NCBI GenBank assembly: GCA_020846295.1
Contig: JADLEF010000284.1
Location: 1-34,043, forward strand
DNA length: 34,043 bases
Direction of reading: 5' to 3'
Origin: Acidimicrobiales bacterium
GTDB taxonomy: Bacteria; Actinomycetota; Acidimicrobiia; Acidimicrobiales; CAIXPF01
Every line of letters begins with the position of its first letter. Positions within the stretch are counted from its first letter, which is position 1. The position numbers and the translations under genes were made by a program. Shown here one piece after another: positions 26,507-33,062 of this stretch. The notes below the pieces were generated by a model. It saw only the letters and a program-made list of their open reading frames with translations. It did not search any database and was not told the DNA's origin.

Positions 26507-27103
26507 GTGTCACTCCTTCGGACTGGGGCCGCGTACGACTGCACCAATCGGGGGTCCGGTGTGGTCCATCGAAGGCGGCGCGGGTTTATCACGGTTAGTG
26601 CGGGGTCGCAATCGGTGGGCAACACGCACAGGACAACTCCGAGCGCCGTCGTCCGTTGCAGATGACGCGGACCACGAGTCGGGGATGCACGAGCCAAGCT
26701 TCGGCACCATCGGCGGGAATGTGAGCGGTGGCGCCGGCTTTTCGACAGATCCTTTTCCATGCCGAAAGTCCTGATGAGACCGTGTATCAGTGCGTGGTCG
26801 GACCGATCGCCGGCGCGGCTGCGACACCGCCGGTGGGGCCAGGCGACCCGCGCTCGGCAGCCGGCAACGCTGCCGAAATTCCGCCTTAGCGGCGTTTCGC
26901 CTCGGTCCTTGCCGGTCACTGGCACCGCAGCGCGTGCCGCTCACCGCGCGCCACGCGAGATCACCAGCGGAACCTGAACGATGTCCGCGACCTTCGAGCA
27001 CACGCCGCAACCCTCGGTGAACATCGTTACGCACGATCGACTGGGGTCACGCAGAGCGTGAGCGGGCGGTCACGGCGAGGGCGGTGAGGTTCCGGCGGCG
27101 CGC
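26507..27103. other. 597-nt intergenic region without a supported gene
   Basis: This gap separates the exopolysaccharide pair from oligoribonuclease. Its base composition is less extreme near 26580-26600 and 26735-26790. I see no ORF with GC bias at third positions or a ribosome site. A small CCGC-CTTA-GCGG hairpin lies near 26881-26893. It holds the candidate promoter of the dehydrogenase gene (next entry) and could house regulatory sites or an unrecognised leader of about 80 nt. Confidence 0.5.
26583..26611 (-). promoter_or_regulatory. candidate promoter of the dehydrogenase/synthase operon
   Basis: On the minus strand TTGCGA (26611-26606), 17 nt, then TAAACC (26588-26583) resembles a sigma-70 type -35/-10 pair, about 75 nt before GTG 26506. 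The -10 box is imperfect (last base C instead of T). A leader of about 70 nt would end in AAGGAG. Confidence 0.3.
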
Positions 27104-27109
27104 TACGGT
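27104..27109 (+). promoter_or_regulatory. -10 element TACGGT for orn
   Basis: TACGGT is followed by 8 nt and ATG 27118, suitable for a leaderless or nearly leaderless transcript. Confidence 0.45.
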
Positions 27110-27117
27110 TGGCCCCC

Positions 27118-27660
27118 ATGCTGGCGTGGATGGACCTCGAGATGACCGGGCTGGACCCGACGACCGACCTCATCGTGGAGATCGCCACGCTGATCACCGA
27201 CGACGAGCTCACCCTCGTCGCCGAAGGCCCCGACCTCGTCATCCACGTGTCGGATGAGGTGCTCGCCACGATGAGCCCCGTCGTGCAGCGCATGCACGCC
27301 CAGAGCGGGCTCACCGAGCGCATCAGGGCGTCGACCGTGACCCTCGAGCAGGCGGGGGCGGAGACCCTCGCGTTCCTTCGCACGCACATCCCCGACGCCC
27401 GCTCCGTCCCCCTGTGCGGCAACTCCATCGGCACCGATCGACGCTTCCTCGCCCGCTACCTGCCCGACATCGAGGAGTTCCTCCACTACCGCAGCGTGGA
27501 CGTGTCCACCATCAAGGAGCTGGCGCGCCGCTGGTACCCCGGCGTGCTGGAGAGCGCTCCCCGGAAGGCGACGTCGCACCGGGCGCTCGACGACATCCGC
27601 GAGAGCCTCACCGAGCTGCGCTTCTACCGCGAGCGGGTGTTCCTGCCCGTCGTCCCCTGA
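27118..27660 (+). CDS. orn: oligoribonuclease
   Basis: The 180-residue DEDDh exonuclease has Asp6 and Glu8 (WMDLEMTGLD), Asp107 (CGNSIGTDRRFL), and His154 and Asp159 (SHRALDDI). These are the four acidic metal ligands and general base of Orn, and the length matches the family. It degrades RNA of 2-5 nt, including pGpG from cyclic-di-GMP turnover, in the cytoplasm. ATG 27118 fits both the conserved N-terminus and the -10 box upstream; the in-frame TTG at 27109 is part of that box. The MBL-fold gene follows with its own -10. Confidence 0.96.
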   Translation: MLAWMDLEMTGLDPTTDLIVEIATLITDDELTLVAEGPDLVIHVSDEVLATMSPVVQRMHAQSGLTERIRASTVTLEQAGAETLAFLRTHIPDARSVPLCGNSIGTDRRFLARYLPDIEEFLHYRSVDVSTIKELARRWYPGVLESAPRKATSHRALDDIRESLTELRFYRERVFLPVVP

Positions 27661-27690
27661 CCGGGGCCGCAGGCATCGGCGCCGATCCCC

Positions 27691-27696
27691 TAACCT
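27691..27696 (+). promoter_or_regulatory. -10 element TAACCT for the MBL-fold gene
   Basis: TAACCT is followed by exactly 6 nt and ATG 27703, the ideal spacing for a leaderless transcript. It lies in the 42-nt gap after orn. Confidence 0.5.
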
Positions 27697-27702
27697 GCGC
27701 CC

Positions 27703-28938
27703 ATGGGCGACGCTGACACAACGTCATCAACGGCGACGACGGCTGGCTCCGTCCCACCGGCCGGCTCCGCCCCACCGGCGAAGACCGTTCGCCAGGAGAA
27801 GCTCCCGCCCGCCGACGAGGCGGTCGAGGTGGCGCCCGGCGTGGTCTGCGTGCAGCTCACCATCGCGCTGCCCGGCCTGGGCCACGTCAACTGCTACGTG
27901 ATGGAGGACGAGCGCGGCCTGACCCTGGTCGACCCCGGTCTGCCCGGCCGCAAACCATGGCAGGAGCTCGTGGCTCGCCTGCACCGCGCCGGCATGGACA
28001 TCCACCGGGTGCACACCGTCATCGTCACCCACTCCCACCCCGACCACTTCGGTGCGGCCGGCCACATCCGCCGCCTCACCGGCGCCGAGGTCGTCACCCA
28101 CGAGCACTTCAAGACCTTCTTCGATCCCAACGAGGAGGACGACGAGGACAAGGAGCTGGCCACCCCCGGCGAGCTCGACTCGTGGGCCGCGGCCAAGGAG
28201 CGGCTGCACAAGGCCCGGGCCTGGCTGCACGGCGCCGCCGGTGAACGGGGCCGCGATGTCGCGGAGGGGGTCGGCAACCAGCTGCGCCAGTGGCAGCGCT
28301 GGAACGGCCCGACGCCCTGGGGCGGCGAGCACCCCCGACCGCCGCGCAAGATGCAGCTCACCTACGCCGTGAACCAGCTGACCGGCGGAACGTACTTCCG
28401 GCCGCCGCGCCCCTCCGCACGCGTGGTGGACGGGCAGGTGATGCACCTCGGCGGGCGGGAGTGGGTGGCCGTGCACACACCGGGCCACACGGTGGACCAC
28501 CTCTGCCTGCTCGACCCGGCGGCGGGCACGTTCATCTCCGGGGACCACGTGCTGCCCACCATCACCCCGCACATCTCGGGCCTGGTGCGCGCGCCCGACC
28601 CGCTCAAGCTGTACTTCGACTCGCTGGAGCGCATGGTGTCGCTCGAGGACATCCGCACGGTGCTGCCGGCCCACGGTCTGCCCTTCGCCAACCTGGCCGA
28701 ACGGGCCCGCGACATCCAGGCCCACCACGACGAGCGCCTCGAACTGCTGCGCACTGCCGCCGCGGACCTCGGCGAGGCCACCGTGGAGGAGTTCTCCCAG
28801 CGGCTGTTCAAGCCGGCGTCATGGGGGCCGATGGCGGATTCGGAGACCTACGCCCACCTCGAGCACCTCGCGCTGCTCGGCCAGGCCGTGCGCCGTGACG
28901 TGCCCGGCCAGCCGGTCCGCTACCGGCTGAACGGCTGA
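27703..28938 (+). CDS. MBL-fold metallo-hydrolase
   Basis: The 411-residue protein has a Thr/Ala/Pro-rich N-terminal tail (about 1-38), then a metallo-beta-lactamase fold: metal motif THSHPDHFG (His110, His112, Asp114, His115), VHTPGHTVDH, SGDHVLP, and LPAHG. After the fold a helical C-terminal domain (about 335-400, with ERARDIQAHHDERLELL) resembles the winged-helix tail seen in LACTB2-like members. A charged insertion (EEDDEDKEL, then WQRWNGPTPWGG) separates strands in the middle. It is a zinc hydrolase, perhaps a thioesterase or lactonase; the substrate is unknown. An 8-bp tandem repeat spans its stop codon. Confidence 0.92.
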   Translation: MGDADTTSSTATTAGSVPPAGSAPPAKTVRQEKLPPADEAVEVAPGVVCVQLTIALPGLGHVNCYVMEDERGLTLVDPGLPGRKPWQELVARLHRAGMDIHRVHTVIVTHSHPDHFGAAGHIRRLTGAEVVTHEHFKTFFDPNEEDDEDKELATPGELDSWAAAKERLHKARAWLHGAAGERGRDVAEGVGNQLRQWQRWNGPTPWGGEHPRPPRKMQLTYAVNQLTGGTYFRPPRPSARVVDGQVMHLGGREWVAVHTPGHTVDHLCLLDPAAGTFISGDHVLPTITPHISGLVRAPDPLKLYFDSLERMVSLEDIRTVLPAHGLPFANLAERARDIQAHHDERLELLRTAAADLGEATVEEFSQRLFKPASWGPMADSETYAHLEHLALLGQAVRRDVPGQPVRYRLNG

Positions 28939-28950
28939 ACGGCTGAACGG
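28924..28950. repeat. 8-bp tandem repeat across a stop codon
   Basis: CGGCTGAA occurs three times in a row plus CGG. The second copy contains the TGA stop (28936-28938) of the MBL gene; each unit carries a TGA. The repeat fills the gap to the convergent thioesterase stop at 28954. Confidence 0.85.
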
Positions 28951-28953
28951 GGC

Positions 28954-29715
28954 TCACCCGTTCTCGGCGGTGACCTCGGCTGCGGAGGCCGCCACGGCCA
29001 GCCGCTCGCCGTCGAGCACCCACAGCCGCTCCTCGGCACGCACCAGTCGCAACGAGGCTCCCGCGTCGATCACCTGGTGGTGCTCCAGCTCGAAGCGCCC
29101 CCCACGCTCGCAGCGCTGGGGCATCGCCTCCTCGACCATCGCCCAGGCCACGGCGTTGTTCACGTGACCCAGCACGTCGAGGTCGCAGCGCCGCAGGGCG
29201 AACGGGGAGCCCGCCCGCACCGCGGCCGGATCGGGCCCGACGGTGCCGAGCGCCAGCTTGGCCCGCACCCGACGCCCCTGCGTCGACGGCCCGTACACGA
29301 CGTCGAAGTCCGGGCCGAGCCGGGCCGGTCGGCCCGACACCGGATCGAGCTGCACCCACAGCGACGCCGCCTCGATGCGGGCGCCGCTCGCACCCTGCAC
29401 CGCAGTGCGCCGCTCGGCCCATGAACCGCCCGCCCCCGAGCACCAGGTGGTCAGCTCGAGGTCCTCGCGCAGCGCTGGCCAACCGTGGACCTGCAGCACG
29501 GTCCGGCGCACCACCCAGGCGCCGGGGTTGTCGATCTCGCTGGCATAGGCATCGTCGTTGGCGATGTCCTGCAGATAACGCACCACGGCGTCGAGGCGCA
29601 GCCGACCCGACGGGGTGACATCCCCCAGCCGCACCCGATGGACCAGCCGGAACAGGCGCCCGACGCCGCCGAAGGGCTCCAGCACCGCTCCGACCAGGTC
29701 CTTTGCTTCGCTCAT
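28954..29715 (-). CDS. acyl-ACP thioesterase-like double hotdog protein
   Basis: The 253-residue protein has two hotdog halves. The first opens with the V-R-x-G-D-V segment (VHRVRLGDVTPSGRLRLDAVVRYLQDIANDDA) and continues VVRRTVLQVHGWPALREDLELTTWCSG; the second carries LDVLGHVNNAVAWAMVEEA. H-V-N-N is the usual catalytic-region motif of fatty acyl-ACP thioesterases. It would release fatty acids from acyl carrier protein or act on a related thioester. The ATG at 29715 has no Shine-Dalgarno but TAGCGT lies 8 nt upstream. It stands alone, convergent with the MBL gene. Confidence 0.88.
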   Translation of the reverse strand: MSEAKDLVGAVLEPFGGVGRLFRLVHRVRLGDVTPSGRLRLDAVVRYLQDIANDDAYASEIDNPGAWVVRRTVLQVHGWPALREDLELTTWCSGAGGSWAERRTAVQGASGARIEAASLWVQLDPVSGRPARLGPDFDVVYGPSTQGRRVRAKLALGTVGPDPAAVRAGSPFALRRCDLDVLGHVNNAVAWAMVEEAMPQRCERGGRFELEHHQVIDAGASLRLVRAEERLWVLDGERLAVAASAAEVTAENG

Positions 29716-29723
29716 CGCCCGGC

Positions 29724-29729
29724 ACGCTA
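29724..29729 (-). promoter_or_regulatory. -10 element TAGCGT for the thioesterase
   Basis: Minus-strand TAGCGT is followed by 8 nt and ATG 29715, again leaderless-type spacing, and identical in sequence and distance to the pcs -10. Confidence 0.5.
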
Positions 29730-29878
29730 GCCAGTGCGGCCCGCCAGGGCGCCGTGCAACGCGGCCTTCCCCAGCCGTCGGGCTCGGCGGCAGCGCGCCG
29801 GATGCGAACCATGCACGCGAAATTCGATTGACGCCCTTTCGGCGATCGTGGTGAAGTCACGGCCGACCCGGGCGACGG

Positions 29879-29884
29879 TACACT
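29879..29884 (+). promoter_or_regulatory. -10 element TACACT for the uORF-whiB leader transcript
   Basis: TACACT would start RNA near 29891, giving a leader of about 380 nt before whiB. The -35 region (near GTCACG at 29856) is weak. I see no other TANNNT box between the terminator at 30168-30205 and whiB, so this is the best promoter for both the short ORF and whiB. Confidence 0.4.
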
Positions 29885-29893
29885 GCCTGCGTC

Positions 29894-29911
29894 CCGACCC
29901 TCCGGGGTCGG
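29894..29911 (+). promoter_or_regulatory. stable hairpin at the 5' end of the whiB leader
   Basis: CCGACCC-TCCG-GGGTCGG is a perfect 7-bp stem closed by a UNCG-type tetraloop, starting a few nt after the predicted RNA start. It may protect the leader or take part in its folding. Confidence 0.5.
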
Positions 29912-29953
29912 AGTTCGATCCAGCTCCCGAACCGGCGACGAAAGGCCGACCAG

Positions 29954-30136
29954 ATGAACAACCACCTCGAGCGCATGACGCAGAACGGCAGCAACGCCGT
30001 CGCCGCGCGCCGTCGTGGTTACGACGCCGCCGGCATGGCGTGTGACTGGTCGACCGTACTCATCACCGTGGCGAAGCCGTCGACCTTCTCCATCAAGCAC
30101 CACGGATCGCGGCCCGAGGAGGCACCGTACGGGTAG
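29954..30136 (+). CDS. 60-residue leader ORF upstream of whiB
   Basis: ATG 29954 has GAAAGG 8 nt upstream. Nearly 90% of codons end in G or C, as expected for a translated frame here. The peptide is basic and hydrophilic at the start (MNNHLERMTQNGSNAVAARRRG) with a more hydrophobic centre (STVLITVAK) and ends EEAPYG. I recognise no family. The stop is 31 nt before a strong intrinsic terminator, and whiB starts about 70 nt beyond that, so the ORF fits a regulatory leader peptide in an attenuator. It could instead be an independent small gene. Confidence 0.6.
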   Translation: MNNHLERMTQNGSNAVAARRRGYDAAGMACDWSTVLITVAKPSTFSIKHHGSRPEEAPYG

Positions 30137-30167
30137 GGCACAGCCCTCCACATACGGAGCACATCCG

Positions 30168-30205
30168 AAGGCCGCCGGGATCACCCGGCGGCCTTTCTGC
30201 TTCTT
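30168..30205 (+). terminator. intrinsic terminator/attenuator upstream of whiB
   Basis: AAGGCCGCCGGG-ATCA-CCCGGCGGCCTT is a perfect 12-bp stem with a 4-nt loop, followed by TCTGCTTCTT, a T-rich tail. It is the best intrinsic terminator in the window. The 5' arm word GCCGCCGG (30171-30178) also occurs inside the leader ORF at 30026-30033, so the 3' arm could pair with either copy, as in an antiterminator switch. Confidence 0.85.
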
Positions 30206-30273
30206 ATCCCTCGACACACCGCCTCAGCCCTCCCTCTCTCGACGACACGAACTGCGAACAAGCGAGCCTCCAC

Positions 30274-30666
30274 ATGACCGTGCGGTCCGGATTCCTTCCT
30301 CACAACGACGAACCCCCCGGCGAGCTCTTCTTCACCCCGCGCGACTGGTGGGACCAGGCCGGCTGCCGGGACAACAACGGCACACTGGTCGGTCTGTTCT
30401 TCTCCGAAGAACTGCACGACATCGCCAAGGCCAAGACCATCTGCGCCGGCTGCCCGGTGCTGGCCGACTGCCTCGAAGGCGCCATCGAGCGGCGCGAGCC
30501 GTGGGGCGTCTGGGGCGGTCAGCTCTTCCTGAACGGTCGGATCCTCGCCGCCAAACGGCGTCGGGGCCGACCGCCCAAGAACCCCCGACCGGAGGACCAG
30601 CTGCCGGAGATCCCGATCCCCGAGCACCTCCGGCCCACCGCGGTGTACGTGGCCCGACCGGCCTGA
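30274..30666 (+). CDS. whiB7: WhiB7-like iron-sulfur transcription factor with AT-hook
   Basis: The 130-residue Wbl protein has four cluster-ligand cysteines, Cys31, Cys57, Cys60 and Cys66 (ICAGCPVLADC), the beta-turn GVWGG (78-82) within EPWGVWGGQLF, and a C-terminal AT-hook KRRRGRPPK (94-102). The EPWGVWGG-x2-F, KR-x-RGRP combination is that of WhiB7, which partners the primary sigma factor and activates intrinsic antibiotic-resistance genes in mycobacteria and streptomycetes. The Acidimicrobiia-like background makes orthology likely but not certain; the tail after the AT-hook (PEDQLPEIPIPEHLRP) is extra. There is no good Shine-Dalgarno. The upstream ORF and terminator suggest attenuation control. 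Confidence 0.85.
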   Translation: MTVRSGFLPHNDEPPGELFFTPRDWWDQAGCRDNNGTLVGLFFSEELHDIAKAKTICAGCPVLADCLEGAIERREPWGVWGGQLFLNGRILAAKRRRGRPPKNPRPEDQLPEIPIPEHLRPTAVYVARPA

Positions 30667-30776
30667 GCACCGCCCCCAGGACGGCCGACCCGCCGCCTGC
30701 ACCGATCCGGCGAACGCCGGTGCCGCCGGTTCCCCGGAGCCGACGGCACCGTCGCTACCGCTGCCGCTCGCGACAC

Positions 30777-30812
30777 CACGGACCGGGCAACGCCCGGCGA
30801 GCCCGGTCCGTG
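30777..30812 (+). terminator. long hairpin downstream of whiB
   Basis: CACGGACCGGGC and GCCCGGTCCGTG pair perfectly over 12 bp around a 12-nt loop, 110 nt after the whiB stop. There is no U-tract. The remaining sequence of the 300-nt gap (30667-30966) is GC-rich with no supported gene. Confidence 0.55.
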
Positions 30813-30950
30813 CGTGAGCCCAGCAGCCGCCCGGAACCGGGGCGGGCCGACGGGCCCCGGTGGTCCCCCCCGGGTCGTCCCCCGCGGTGAGGAGCCGTTC
30901 GGCCCCGCCGCGGGGGACGGACTGCCATTCGCCCGGCGATCGCCGCCGGG

Positions 30951-30956
30951 TAGCTT
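30951..30956 (+). promoter_or_regulatory. -10 element TAGCTT for the TlpA-ccdA genes
   Basis: TAGCTT lies 10 nt before ATG 30967 (4 nt before the in-frame GTG 30961). RNA would begin about at the GTG/ATG pair, leaving almost no leader. Confidence 0.4.
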
Positions 30957-30966
30957 GACTGTGCGT

Positions 30967-31524
30967 ATGCGGCGTTCCTTCTCCACGCTCGTTCCCTCGC
31001 TGGCGCTCGCCGGCGCCCTGCTGCTCGCCGCCTGCACCGGCGACGACGGCGCCGCCGGTGGCACGACCTCCGGCGGCGGGCTCACCGTCGGCGGGCTCGA
31101 GACCTCCGACACGATGCCCGACGGCAACATCGCCGAGCGGTCCTTCGAGGACTTCGAGGGCGAGGAGGGCACCTTCGAGGACTTCATCGGCAAGCCCATG
31201 GTGGTGAACTTCTGGGGCTCGTGGTGCGCGCCGTGCATCAAGGAGATGCCTGACTTCGAAGCCGTCCACCAGGAGCTCGGCGAGCGGGTCACCTTCGTCG
31301 GGGTGAACGTGCAGGACACCGTCGAGCAGGCCCAACAGATGGCGGAGGCCACCGGGGTCACCTACCCGCTGGTGCGCGACACCCGCAACGAACTGCTCAG
31401 CTGGGTCGGCGGCGTCTCCATGCCGACCACCGCCTTCGTGTCCGCCGACGGCACGGTGGTCAAGGTCGTGAGCAAGACCCTCAGCCCCGACGAGCTCAGG
31501 ACCGAGATCGAGGCGATCAGCTGA
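30967..31524 (+). CDS. TlpA/ResA-like thiol-disulfide oxidoreductase lipoprotein
   Basis: The 185-residue protein has a lipoprotein signal (RRSF, hydrophobic core, LLAAC with lipid Cys23), a Gly/Thr-rich spacer, and a thioredoxin fold with active site WCAPC (Cys87, Cys90) in NFWGSWCAPCIKEMPDF. The cis-Pro is in SMPTTAF. It would sit outside the membrane and reduce disulfides, receiving electrons from the CcdA-type protein encoded next. ATG 30967 is chosen from the signal peptide; GTG 30961 adds only two residues. The stop overlaps ccdA by one base (TGATG). No cytochrome c maturation gene is nearby, so the target may be haem-independent. Confidence 0.93.
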   Translation: MRRSFSTLVPSLALAGALLLAACTGDDGAAGGTTSGGGLTVGGLETSDTMPDGNIAERSFEDFEGEEGTFEDFIGKPMVVNFWGSWCAPCIKEMPDFEAVHQELGERVTFVGVNVQDTVEQAQQMAEATGVTYPLVRDTRNELLSWVGGVSMPTTAFVSADGTVVKVVSKTLSPDELRTEIEAIS

Positions 31525-32417
31525 TGGGCGGGGCGCCGCTGGCACTGGCCTTCGCGGCCGGGATGCTCGCCACGGTCAACCCGTGCGGCTTCGCCATGCT
31601 GCCCGCCTACCTGTCCTACTTCGTCGGCCTGGAGGACAACCCCTCCGCCGCCGGCACCGACCGCACGATCCTGCGCTCCGTCGCGGTGGCGGCGGTGATG
31701 ACCCTCGGATTCGTCGCCGTGTTCGGTGTGATGGGCGTGCTCATCGTGCAGGTCTCCTCCCGGGTACAGGAGCACCTGCCCTGGGTCACCATCGTGATCG
31801 GGCTCGCCCTCATCGCTGTCGGCATCGCCGCCCTGACCGGCCGCACGCTCACCGTCAGCCTCCCCAAGCTGCAGAAGGGCACCTCCAGCCGGGAGCTGCC
31901 CTCCATGTTCCTCTTCGGCGTGTCCTACGCCCTCAGCTCGCTGTCGTGCACCATCTACCCGTTCCTGGCGGTGACGTCCTCCACGTTCACCAACGACGGC
32001 GCGGTCGCCGGCATCGCCACCTTCGTCACCTACGGGCTGGGCATGGGCGCCATCGTGGGACTGCTCACCCTGGCCGTCGGCCTCGCCCGCAACGGCGTGG
32101 TGGCCCGCTTCCGCCGGCTGCTGCGCCACGTCAACACCATCTCCGGGGTGTTCATGCTCGTCGCCGGGGCGTACATGGCGTACTACGGGTGGTACGAGCT
32201 GCGCATCCGCAACGGCCCGGTGGACGACCCGATCGTGGACCGGGCGCTCGCCATCCAGGGATGGCTGGCCGAGCAGGTCGATCGCGTCGGCACCGGGCGG
32301 CTGGGCGTGCTCGCCGCCGTCGCCGTCGGCGCTGCGCTGCTGTCGGTCACCGGTTGGCGGCTGACCCACCGCCACCACGCCGACCGCGGCATCAGTGGCC
32401 CGCTCGAGCGGCACTGA
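31524..32417 (+). CDS. ccdA: CcdA-like cytochrome c biogenesis/thiol transport membrane protein
   Basis: The 297-residue protein has six main membrane helices with the paired redox cysteines of the CcdA/DsbD-beta family: Cys21 in TVNPCGFAMLPAYLSYF (helix 1) and Cys142 in LSSLSCTIYPFL (helix 4). It transfers reducing power from cytoplasmic thioredoxin to extracytoplasmic partners such as the TlpA-like lipoprotein encoded immediately upstream and overlapping by one base. The C-terminus carries an extra loop (RNGPVDDPIVDRALAIQGWLAEQ) and a further hydrophobic segment (LGVLAAVAVGAALLSVTG) beyond the core family, giving a longer protein than the usual 230-250 residues. Confidence 0.92.
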   Translation: MGGAPLALAFAAGMLATVNPCGFAMLPAYLSYFVGLEDNPSAAGTDRTILRSVAVAAVMTLGFVAVFGVMGVLIVQVSSRVQEHLPWVTIVIGLALIAVGIAALTGRTLTVSLPKLQKGTSSRELPSMFLFGVSYALSSLSCTIYPFLAVTSSTFTNDGAVAGIATFVTYGLGMGAIVGLLTLAVGLARNGVVARFRRLLRHVNTISGVFMLVAGAYMAYYGWYELRIRNGPVDDPIVDRALAIQGWLAEQVDRVGTGRLGVLAAVAVGAALLSVTGWRLTHRHHADRGISGPLERH

Positions 32418-33051
32418 GCGCGCTGCCGTGTTCGCCCGCCTGCTCAGCCACCCCGGCGTGCGGGAGCACCTCGAGCTGCGCGGTCGGTTCGGGTTCCTCG
32501 CCTTCCACGGCGGTTCGCTCGAACGCGGCACCGACGACATCGCCGCGGCGGCCGCCGCCCGCTCCGCCAGCTCGTACTACGCAGTGGTCCAGCCCCCGGA
32601 GTTCCGCTGGCACCTGCCCTCCAAGCGGGTGGACCCCGCCTGCTCCGAGCGGCTCACCGCGTTCCTGGACCACGTCGACGTGGCCGTCGCCGTCCACGGC
32701 TACGGGCGCGCCGGGCTGTTCACCACCATCCTGCTCGGCGGGCGGCACCGACCCCTCGCCACCCACCTGGCCTCGATGCTGCGCAGCCGCGTCGGTCACT
32801 ACGAGGTGCGCGACGACCTCGACACCATCCCGGGGGACCTGCGCGGCCTGCACCAGGACAACCCGGTGAACCGGCCCCGCCACGGCGGGGTGCAACTGGA
32901 GCTGCCACCCCGGGTGCGGGGCATGGGCCCGTACTGGCAGGGCTGGCCGAAGGACCGACCCAACCCGCACACCGAGGCCCTGATCGACGCGCTGGCCGAA
33001 GCCGCCCGCTCCTGGGACCCGACCCGCGAGACGGCGGCCACCAGCCAGTAG
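32395..33051 (+). CDS. poly-gamma-glutamate hydrolase family protein
   Basis: The 218-residue protein matches the zinc-dependent PghP/YmaC family: FGFLAFHGGSLERGTDDIA, where His38 and Glu43 are likely zinc ligands, SSYYAVVQPP, and VAVHGYGR with a third ligand His101, then TTILLGGRHRPLATHLASML. Phage PghP cleaves poly-gamma-glutamate; cellular members are scarcely studied. I use GTG 32395, which overlaps ccdA by 23 nt. GTG 32428, just after ccdA, is a reasonable alternative that shortens the protein by 11 residues. There is no signal peptide, so if it cuts gamma-glutamyl chains it does so in the cytoplasm. The TAG stop forms part of the next gene's -10 box. Confidence 0.82.
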   Translation: MARSSGTERAAVFARLLSHPGVREHLELRGRFGFLAFHGGSLERGTDDIAAAAAARSASSYYAVVQPPEFRWHLPSKRVDPACSERLTAFLDHVDVAVAVHGYGRAGLFTTILLGGRHRPLATHLASMLRSRVGHYEVRDDLDTIPGDLRGLHQDNPVNRPRHGGVQLELPPRVRGMGPYWQGWPKDRPNPHTEALIDALAEAARSWDPTRETAATSQ

Positions 33052-33054
33052 GTT
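33049..33054 (+). promoter_or_regulatory. -10 element TAGGTT for the F420-type LLM gene
   Basis: TAGGTT is followed by 8 nt and ATG 33063. Its first three bases are the TAG stop codon of the preceding gene, so stop codon and promoter share sequence. Confidence 0.45.
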
Positions 33055-33062
33055 CCCGACGC

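Noticed and set aside
26510-27034. Overlapping open frames on both strands of the 597-nt gap after the dehydrogenase gene
   Set aside because: None has a ribosome site, codon bias of the neighbours or a recognisable domain; they are short Arg/Pro/Ser-rich frames typical of noncoding GC-rich DNA.
29905-29945. GGAGTTCGATCC near 29910 resembles the T-loop of a tRNA
   Set aside because: Flanking bases do not form a 5-bp T-stem, and no acceptor, D or anticodon arms fit upstream; the adjacent 7-bp hairpin has a 4-nt loop, not a 7-nt anticodon loop.
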